Shown here piece by piece: positions 9,436 to 15,930 of a stretch of DNA of 15,930 bases. A program made the translations under genes and the position numbers. The first letter of the stretch is position 1. Every line of letters begins with the position of its first letter. This stretch comes from Phoronis ovalis (taxonomy: Eukaryota > Phoronida > Phoronidae), in the NCBI GenBank assembly GCA_028565635.1, contig JAOXYB010025669.1, positions 1 to 15,930 on the forward strand, written 5' to 3'. The notes below the pieces were generated by a model. It was not told the DNA's origin, made no database searches, and worked only from the letters and a program-made list of their open reading frames with translations.

Positions 9436-9475
9436 GAGCAAGTTCTTGTGGTGAGCAAAATTCGCAACAAGTATG
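9436..9475 (+). CDS. Second exon of the unrecognised plus-strand gene
   Basis: A 40-nt exon between a T-run ending ATATCTCAG and a GTAAGT donor. It reads EQVLVVSKIRNKY plus one base of the next codon, in phase with the exon at 9121-9206. The two near-consensus splice pairs and the shared frame are the main evidence; no domain can be named. Confidence 0.5.
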
Positions 9476-9807
9476 GTAAGTGATGTTCTTGTGCAAAATT
9501 AAAATATAGATGATGTGTAGGTACCTGATCATGTAGATGCACCACTACTGACTTGAAGAACGTTATATTAAATGACTGTCCACAATCAAATACGTTTCCA
9601 CCGTATAGATATTAACACTACTCTTTGTTCCATAATGTACAAAGAATCAAATTTTCGCGATAACTTAAAGAAAAATAAAAGGTCCACTAAAACACATATA
9701 GCAAAGTGAAAACGCGTATTTCGAAGTTTTGCAGTACACAGTTGCTAATACTATTGGGCGACAATTTACATTGGAAAACAGTATTTTCTCCTGTTGTCGC
9801 TGCACAG

Positions 9808-9872
9808 TGTTACAAGTGATTTTGATTCTGAGTAAAGATTTTGATTACCAAGTAAAGAAAATGATTACTTAA
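9808..9872 (+). CDS. Possible terminal exon of the plus-strand gene
   Basis: After the acceptor CGCTGCACAG the phase carried from 9475 gives 20 to 21 codons and a TAA at 9870-9872. AATAAA follows at 9871-9876 and again at 9884-9889. The placement is attractive, but the stretch is A-rich and partly built from a short direct repeat, so the call is weak. Confidence 0.25.
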
Positions 9873-9889
9873 TAAATTTTAAAAATAAA
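9871..9889 (+). terminator. Two AATAAA hexamers after the possible plus-strand terminal exon
   Basis: AATAAA at 9871-9876 and 9884-9889, the first overlapping the stop codon region. In sequence this AT-rich chance matches are common; the location right after a stop is what makes them worth noting. Confidence 0.25.
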
Positions 9890-9944
9890 AGTTAATATTT
9901 GACCATTTCATACGGTAGCGTAAATGAAAACTAAAATTGTACAT

Positions 9945-9997
9945 TCCAAACCAACTGCCTGTGCCTCACACCCCACCAAAAATAATAAGAGTATTTT
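9945..9997. mobile_element. Truncated right end of the CAATCCAAA-type element
   Basis: CACACCCCACCAAAAATAATAAGAGTA matches, with a few gaps, the right end of the element at 5859-6185, and CCAAACCAACTGCC just before it matches its subterminal part. The left end is missing. Confidence 0.5.
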
Positions 9998-10142
9998 TAG
10001 AAGTCTTAGTTTATTAAAACTGACACTCGGAAGGACAAGAAAAACAAATCAAAGGATGTTGTGTTATATAATTAATAGTTTACTGCATGTACTGTGACAA
10101 TAATAAGTTACACAAATGTTACAATTTGTTGTGTGGTTGATA

Positions 10143-10148
10143 TTTATT
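10143..10148 (-). terminator. Polyadenylation signal AATAAA of GST copy 2
   Basis: AATAAA on the minus strand, about 46 nt past the stop codon. The same hexamer stands at the same place in copy 1, and the surrounding 3' UTR is clearly alignable between copies. Confidence 0.6.
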
Positions 10149-10193
10149 CCACATGTGCATACGTCAACAAAAGATACTTCCTCTGCCTTCTTC

Positions 10194-10361
10194 TTAAAAT
10201 TTGCTGTCAGGTCTTTTTTTGATGTAAGCTGCGATCTTTGGTAGATTTTCAAACTTTTGCAAAAATGCAGCAATCTTTGGATTAGATTTCAAAGCATCGG
10301 GAAAGGTATTAACCAACCAACTCTTCAGTGTGTGATACAGAAAAGCATCGGCAACAGATAC
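10194..10361 (-). CDS. GST copy 2, terminal coding exon 5
   Basis: This exon encodes the last 55 residues and the TAA stop at 10194-10196. It opens with [10 protein letters not shown], the family helix-capping motif, and ends RPDSKF. The acceptor is TTTGTTTACAG. It is nearly the same as copy 1 exon 5, with four residue changes. Confidence 0.93.
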   Translation of the reverse strand, partial: VSVADAFLYHTLKSWLVNTFPDALKSNPKIAAFLQKFENLPKIAAYIKKRPDSKF

Positions 10362-12723
10362 CTGTAAACAAATACTGAAGCATGTATTTTTGTATCAAGC
10401 ACTAATTCATTTCTAAAAATAATATATTGTTATCAACTGAGAATTTTGGGATCGAAAAGGTCCCATGGTGCTGCCCTTAAGTAATCTATTGAGAAACGAT
10501 TACAACCGACCCATTACTACACTTAAATGATGCACAGTCTGGCATAGGTGAGATGTTAGCACCTTTCAGTGCTTATATCATAACAACTGCTATGTTAATT
10601 GTATTACTCATTTACACACGGAAAATATACGACATTTCGTAGTTTGGTTCAATAGCGCATAGTCTCTATAATTGTATCTTTTTTCAGTTGCGTTTCTAAC
10701 AAAAACATAAAATGGCATAAAATTGAATAGATGCCATAATGTACAATTAACAATTCGTATTTAACAGAATTTACAGAGCACAACAATAATTTGCAAGTTA
10801 ATTATTCAATACAAACCTTGTCTCCCACAAACCAGCCACTGCCACTTTTGTTGGCAATTAGTGCTTTCTCAAAGTTCTTCAGAAGCCTGGGAATTGTTTG
10901 TTCTTCTAATTGTTGTTTTTGTTCTGCCTGTTATAATATATGATCACTATAAATCATAAGCATAAAATACGAATCATGAATTATGCTTTATGTATCGATT
11001 ATTTGACACGGTAGTTATGTACCTTATATTCATCACATTTTATTTTTCCTCCGTTGCGCTGACATTTACTTAAAAATGAGACATAAGAAAAAAGTTAAGT
11101 AAAATTTACCAAACTTGATGGCAATATTTAAGCAAATTTGTTGTTGAACAGTTATAACAGTATAGCAGTTATGTAACATTTTTTAACGTTTCTAATATTA
11201 TTCTTGCCTTCTTTTTCTCGTCTTGTTCGAATACAGCGTAAGCTATAATTGGTTCACTTAAATCTTCAGAGAGACCCATCAACATATCAATCTGTGCTTC
11301 TTCGAAACTTGATTTACCCATCATTCCTAGATATTGCAAAAGTAGCATATATTTATTATCTGGAAAACAAGTTTGATCCCTGAAATGAAATATAACAAGG
11401 TCCTATTTGCATTTATAAATCATTATAATAGCTTTTAGGACACAATAGAAGCTGATAAATATACATGTATGTGCGCTTATAAAGAAATTTTCACTATCAA
11501 AATATGTTTCATTTTACGGCACAGCCTTTAAGAATGCGCTTTCTAAGAAACGAACAAAACTGCCCACTTTGAGTAGATATTCCTCAAAAACACTTCCTTC
11601 GAGTACGTATTTGGATGAACAGATATATGACATTTTCCGTTTTATTTCATGTTAAACCTACTTTATGACTTGTCATGTATGGTATATAAACGTGATTACT
11701 CAGCATGAGTTGCACCATATTATTGCTAATGAAAACAGGTATTTGAGCTTCCAGATATTATAATTTACCAAGTCATAAATGATTTAATCGTTTATGAGAT
11801 CTGGAGGTTCAAACACCTGTTTTTACCAAATTCTCTTCCTAGAAATCTGCATATAGCTGTGCTTTGGCATACAACCTTTCCATCTACTTCCAGCTGGGGC
11901 AACTTTCCACTGGATGATTCTGAAATGTCCCGGTGAAATGTTTTGTAAAGAAAGTGTCTTAAACGATAAGTGTTTGATTAACACACAACATTCATGCGAA
12001 AAGGGGGGAATTCACAAATTGTGATTTTATACCGACAATAGACTATTTGCATGCACTTGAGGGCGCTTCAGTCAGACCCTTTCAATACCGGCATCGTTTA
12101 GTTATACACAAAACTTGTTTTTTTAAATCTGACTTTCGAAAAGCTTTAACCAGTAAAAATTTAACAATTAAATAAAACAATGTTCATAAATAGTTGTTTA
12201 TGTATTGATGTGCTCACCAAAAGGAAAGTGTTTCATAGATCAAAGAACATAAGATTTTTTGTTTGGTTTTGACTCAGCATGCGATCGAAGGATGCGTTTT
12301 GTGAATGAATCGCGTGACCGCATGCAGAACTACGTCATTGTTCATTCACAGAATGCGACATGCTGGGGTCGTTTGAGTCTGAGACTAGTGGCGCAACCAA
12401 TTAAGTGCATGCAAATAGTCTATTGTCATGTTTAACAAACACTAACATGACCGTGTTCTTCCGTAATTATACAGTTTGAAGATAGAAGAATATATTGTGA
12501 GCTCGGTGTCACTTGTATAATTGCTTTCTACAAATCTTATGACGTCAGTTTTTTAAGCTAGATGAAAATAATCGTTTTATAACTACTTACTGTCTTTAAT
12601 TTGGGGCCATTCTTCAAAAGTGTATGTCATATCTTGATAGGGTACATCGGCGAGTACAAAAATATATCGAGGAACTTCACCTCTACCTCTTATATTAAAA
12701 TAGGTGTACTTGTAGTTAGGCAT
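10194..12723 (-). CDS. Sigma-class glutathione S-transferase, copy 2 (intact, five coding exons)
   Basis: Coding exons in transcript order are 12591-12723, 11827-11919, 11208-11326, 10817-10927 and 10194-10361; phases join cleanly to give 207 residues, the usual length for the family. The N-terminal thioredoxin-like domain (about 1-76) starts [16 protein letters not shown]. It carries the catalytic Tyr8, Arg14, Trp39, Lys43, Lys50, the Leu51-Pro52 turn and the Gln63-Ser64 pair that binds the glutathione gamma-glutamyl group. The all-helical C-terminal domain (about 80-207) includes GWFVGDK and VADAFLYH, the usual N-capping region. Family knowledge: these cytosolic dimers conjugate glutathione or reduce peroxides; relatives include prostaglandin D synthase and cephalopod S-crystallins. 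Which activity this one has cannot be told from sequence. ATG 12723 is chosen because family homology starts there; an upstream in-frame ATG lies beyond a 3' splice site. Introns 1, 2 and 4 are GT-AG; intron 3 is GC-AG. Confidence 0.93.
10817..10927 (-). CDS. GST copy 2, coding exon 4
   Basis: This phase-0 exon of 37 codons begins [16 protein letters not shown] and ends GWFVGDK, helices 5-6 of the C-terminal domain and the conserved FVGD turn. The acceptor is TTATAACAG and the donor is AAG|GTTTGT. It is two codons longer than copy 1 (Ser-Gly before the shared Gly-Trp). Confidence 0.92.
11023..11058 (-). other. Candidate 36-nt cassette exon inside the GC-AG intron, copy 2
   Basis: Between coding exons 3 and 4 lies a 36-nt block bounded by CAG| on its 5' side and |GTACAT on its 3' side. 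It reads 12 open codons in phase 0 (ending KCDEYK), so inclusion would not shift the frame. The block and both splice dinucleotides are also present in copy 1. Its acceptor lacks a good pyrimidine tract, and family members do not need extra residues here, so it would be an optional exon at best. Confidence 0.3.
11208..11326 (-). CDS. GST copy 2, coding exon 3 (ends at a GC donor)
   Basis: This 119-nt exon encodes [19 protein letters not shown] and on to VFEQDEKKK, the linker and first helices of the C-terminal domain. The acceptor is ATATCTAG. The only exit that fits the frame and the family length is AAG|GCAAGA, a GC splice donor. Reading on is open for nine codons to a possible AAT|GTTACA donor, but that extension would insert residues the family lacks, and copy 1 has a stop in the same stretch. 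Confidence 0.88.
11732..11823. repeat. Inverted-repeat-bounded, inverted segment in GST copy 2 intron 2
   Basis: The arms 11732-11756 and 11799-11823 match at 22 of 25 positions in inverted orientation. The DNA at about 11745-11789 matches copy 1 positions 2299-2340 at roughly 80% only when one of them is reverse-complemented. The right arm begins at intron position +4 of intron 2. Confidence 0.6.
11827..11919 (-). CDS. GST copy 2, coding exon 2
   Basis: This 93-nt exon encodes residues 45-75 plus one base of codon 76: [11 protein letters not shown], then [13 protein letters not shown], with the cis-proline loop and the Gln63-Ser64 glutathione contact. The acceptor is ACATTTCAG and the donor is TTTG|GTAAAA. 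The donor-side intron sequence is one arm of an inverted repeat, unlike copy 1, whose donor is GTAAGC. Confidence 0.93.
12034..12427. mobile_element. 394-bp miniature inverted-repeat element in GST copy 2 intron 1
   Basis: The ends are a perfect 25-bp terminal inverted repeat (12034-12058 and 12403-12427, starting GACAATAGACTATTTGCATG). Copy 1 intron 1 lacks the element, and flanking intron sequence (CATGCGAAAAGG on one side, CCGTAATTATACAG on the other) is alignable on both sides. Inside, 12275-12367 holds a second imperfect inverted repeat. No coding capacity is seen, so it is non-autonomous. I could not find a clear target-site duplication, so no superfamily is assigned. Confidence 0.8.
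12591..12723 (-). CDS. GST copy 2, coding exon 1
   Basis: This exon encodes residues 1-44 plus one base of codon 45, including Tyr8, the RGRGE motif and Trp39-Lys43. The donor is GACA|GTAAGT, a strong match to consensus. The exon continues 7 nt beyond the ATG (12724-12730) to a pyrimidine-rich TTCCTGACAG acceptor, so its 5' end is set by splicing, not by a transcription start. Confidence 0.93.
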
Positions 12724-12746
12724 TGTAAAGCTGTCAGGAAAAAAAC
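12724..12746 (-). promoter_or_regulatory. 5' UTR remnant and 3' splice site before the GST copy 2 start codon
   Basis: Reading on the minus strand, a T-run followed by CCTGACAG ends 7 nt before the ATG. Copy 1 has CCTAACAG at the same place (2871-2878) after its own T-run. Conserved pyrimidine tract plus AG implies an untranslated first exon further upstream; I could not locate that exon. Confidence 0.55.
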
Positions 12747-13462
12747 TATAAATTACAATTACAAACAAAGTTAAGTTATAAGTGCTGTGTCATCATTTTA
12801 TTTACACAAGAACTCTTCTTATAACTAATGTACAATGACATTGTATATTCTAATCAGCAAAACTTACTATTTAAAAAAGAAGTTTTTACTTTAATTAAAA
12901 AAGAGACGACAGTAAATAATTTGGTTAAATTACCTTAAGGAGTAAATAAACTGTTAAAAATGATGTGTGCCTACTTATAAAATATTATTTCTTACTAGAT
13001 TGATTGTTAAATGATACCTGTTCATTCAAATGTCAAATGCCTTAATGTCACGAATTTTCAAAATAATTTTGTCAATTTCACTAGAAACAGTTTCAATAAA
13101 TAATACAATCATGTACAAGTAGCTTCGTCCTTGGAGCTGATTTAACACATAAGCAATATTTTCATTTACAGGTATGTGAACAAATAAAAATGTAATAAAC
13201 TTGCATTGAAATGCACAACAATCATACGTTACGTACACCAAAACTAGTTGTCCCTCCTTCTTTTTAAGTCACTTTATTGGACGTCTGTTCACCAGAGACT
13301 GAACATCGACTTTAATTATAATGTTTTTACTAAAGTGCAAGTCATTTACGTACAATGATGAAAGAGGTTACAAAGGGTACATGTCCTTTGAAAAAAGTGA
13401 TAAAAATACAGAAATGTTTTGTGTAAAATTTGTGACAAGTCATTATTTACTGTGGTTGATGA

Positions 13463-13483
13463 TGATTATTATTATTATTACTC
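13463..13483 (+). repeat. ATT microsatellite
   Basis: A short run of ATT units, also present in the paired segment at 6470-6485. Confidence 0.7.
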
Positions 13484-14365
13484 CTTTTACTAACCTATAA
13501 ATTAAAATTAAAATTACTAACCTATATATATAGTGCCGTGGAGGTACCTACGAAAGTCTGCATGGGTGTGGTCTGCCATTTGATGTCTCTGGGAAAGTAC
13601 CGTTAGTATATATGTATGCCTAGACTTGCCCAAGACAAATGTAAAAAATGTACTAAAATATTTTAACATAATTTATACAACACATAATATCATATTTTCG
13701 TGTGATTTTACAACGAAAATTACATATTTCTGAAGTTTGATTCCTTATCCCTTTATAGTCTGGCTTATTTAATAAGAACACCATTAATCACAAACTTAAA
13801 CATTTTAAACAATGAATAAATTTACATTTTAATCACCATTAAAAGAACAAGAAGTATTGTCATTATAAGTATGTAAACATTAAAATCACTAAAAATTATC
13901 AAAATTGTATATCTAAAAATTGTATTTAAGAGTTTTATTAGTTGATCCGTGGTTGGATCCAGATACAATTTTCTTATTGTTTAATAATAATAAATTGATG
14001 CCTTCTTTACTTACTTCAATTTTGTTGAATCACATAAAACTCAGTCGATTTCATAAGCTTTTGAAGACTGATTAAATTGAGACTTCCTCGTCTCTAATAT
14101 ATTTTTTTGTTTAGTTTCTTTAGTTTCTTCTTAAATTTTATCTTTAGTCATATATAATCTGTGACCTTTCCAAGCTAAAGTAATTACTTTCAATAATGCC
14201 GGTGCAATACACAATAATAATTACGCAATATGTTCTTTAACTTAAAACAATACAAGTTTTACACACTGCGTATGCAAAACATGGAATCGAGTCTGATTAT
14301 TTTCCATAGGTCGTTGACCAAAGTATAGTAGAATAAAATTATTTCTTAACAAGACATATTCATAC

Positions 14366-14848
14366 CAGTCTGAATAAATCCATCCGTTAGTGTTCCGTAC
14401 CCTCTCAACTAATGTCTGGTCTTAACCATAGTCAATTTTGTTTAATTTATTATCTCGAAAAGAATAATCCCTTTATTTTTATATAAAGTGTCATGAAAGT
14501 TTTGACACCAGTCAAATTGCTAGCTTACAATATTAGGTATAACTGGGGACTAAGCGGGTAGAGGGTCGATCACACACATGCTGTGATGCCAGAGTTTATA
14601 TGTAGTCCGCTAAACAAAAAGCAAGCTCTCCGGCGATACCTATTCAGAATGAGTCATAGTGATAGAATATACGTAGTAGGCGACGATGGATCACACAGAT
14701 CGAAGGTTTATCTCGGTTGGCAAAAGATTAATGACGTATTTGTTCCTCTCTTGATAAATTGAAGGAATGTAACAAAAATTTACTATGGTTAAGCCCAGAC
14801 GTTAGTTGCGAAGGTACGGAACAGTAACGGGTGGATTTATTCAGACTG
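14366..14848. mobile_element. 483-bp hAT-like miniature element
   Basis: Terminal inverted repeats of about 70 bp with a few mismatches; both ends read CAGTCTGAATAAATCCA inward. It is flanked by TATTCATA on each side (8 bp, with one extra C on the left). The paired upstream segment near 7470 has a single, empty TATTCAT site. CAG termini and an 8-bp duplication fit the hAT superfamily. There is no transposase. Confidence 0.75.
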
Positions 14849-15399
14849 TATTCATATATACGTACTTGTTAAAATATATTAGTGCCACAATTTTTTGTGT
14901 GACTAATTTCTCAATAACGCAGAAAATGTTATATATTCGCACACGAATACAGTTTTGAATTTGTCAACCTGTACTAAGAAAACATTTAGTAGTCATCAAT
15001 TGGAAAACATTTTTGGCCAACAAAAAGTTTATCAAATACACAGGCTTCCTACATTTGTCAGAATATAAGCTTTCTTCAATTTCATTACGACATGAAAACT
15101 GAAATTTCGTTTGAAAATCTGTTGCAACATAAAAACGTTTTTTAAAACCAAAGTGCTTATCACATAGGGGATGAGTCGGTATATGGTATACATGTATGTA
15201 CACAATTAATTTCCCCGTCCATTTCAATGGTAATTGGTGTTTTATAGTATCTTGCCTGACGTTCCGATCAAGTTACAAATCAAGAAAATTACGTCTCTCA
15301 ACTTTCGTACGGGCATGGCTAAGACACTTTTTCTCTTTAATACAAATTGTGAACCAGGCGCATCACTTTGCACGCTTCCCCTCCACTATAGATCCTATC

Positions 15400-15930
15400 A
15401 TTTTTTGATAAAAATTGTATTCTCAAACTCTCATTTCTGTCCATTTTTAAAAGTAAAAGTGATCAACACGGCCAATCATTGACAATTGGCAAACAAACCA
15501 TTAAAAATTATGCAAATTGGAAATAGAATGGCCCTAGGCTTTGATTGAAATAGTGAAAGGTGCATGTTTATCAATTTGGTCTCAAGTCGCTTATTTTTTA
15601 AACTTTATTTCTGTGAATCAACTGTTGCACATTGCAGCAACGCATTTAATTAATTACCGTAGTAGTCGATGGTCGATCGTGCAATCGATCCTTGTAATTA
15701 GTTTATTTTTTATTCGCTGCATGTGAAATCAACGTGGTTCGTGACTGTGACGGCACTTCATTATTCTTGCAACTAATCCTCATTGCGAAACGTCCACGAA
15801 CCCGCACAAAATGTGTCGAGTTGCAGCAGGTTATTTAGTTTATGTTTTCATTTGTTATTGGCTGATTTAAGCATTTGTTTAAATCATCATTTGTGGGTGG
15901 GAAAGAAAAAACAAATGGTGTGTGTTATTT
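15400..15930. other. Right edge with no recognised feature
   Basis: Homology with unit 1 ends near 15392. Short open frames here have no recognisable content, and no repeat shared with the rest of the window was seen. Confidence 0.45.

Larger units (their letters stand above)
12785..15392. repeat. Upstream segment of GST copy 2, paired with 5515-7890
   Basis: This is the partner of the segment described at 5515-7890. It joins the GST copy 2 5' side directly, whereas in unit 1 about 2.6 kb of extra DNA (2900-5515) lies between. It carries the hAT-like element that unit 1 lacks. Confidence 0.8.

Noticed and set aside
12724-12768. Upstream in-frame ATG extending GST copy 2 by 15 residues
   Set aside because: The extension crosses a conserved pyrimidine tract and AG, reads as intron, and is not part of the family's N terminus.
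14530-14600. Possible tRNA or SINE promoter boxes (GACTAAGCGGG, GGGTCGATCAC)
   Set aside because: The boxes are too close together and imperfect, and they lie inside the hAT-like element; no cloverleaf could be drawn.

Overview
The window is AT-rich, intron-containing animal DNA. It holds two tandem sigma-class glutathione S-transferase (GST) genes, both on the minus strand, in a dense background of small transposable elements. Many TACATGTA-type words, short exons and abundant miniature elements suggest a marine invertebrate, possibly a mollusc or other lophotrochozoan. The sequence alone does not fix the phylum.

Layout. Positions 1-360 are repeat plus the 3' UTR of GST copy 1. Positions 364-2863 are GST copy 1: five coding exons, a 2-base frameshift in exon 1, and all other exons open. 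Positions 2864-5515 are upstream sequence with TGACCT-rich repeats, an LTR-like element with internal duplications, and AT-rich filler. Positions 5515-7890 are an upstream segment paired with 12785-15392, carrying a 327-bp element with terminal inverted repeats and a 130-bp hairpin. Positions 7890-10000 are a spacer with at least two well-spliced plus-strand exons of an unrecognised gene. Positions 10194-12723 are GST copy 2: five intact exons giving a 207-residue protein. Positions 12730-15392 are its upstream segment, with a hAT-like element at 14366-14848. Positions 15400-15930 show nothing recognisable.

How it fits together. One unit (GST gene plus about 2.5 kb upstream) was duplicated in tandem. 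The copies then diverged by element insertion, by a small inversion in intron 2 and by the frameshift in copy 1. Copy 2 keeps every glutathione-site residue known from sigma GSTs and haematopoietic prostaglandin D synthase (Y8, R14, W39, K43, K50, Q63, S64). Both copies share two unusual splicing traits: intron 3 has a GC donor instead of GT, and inside it lies a conserved 36-nt, in-frame block bounded by AG and GT that could be a cassette exon. A conserved 3' splice site 7 nt before the ATG in both copies implies an untranslated first exon further upstream.
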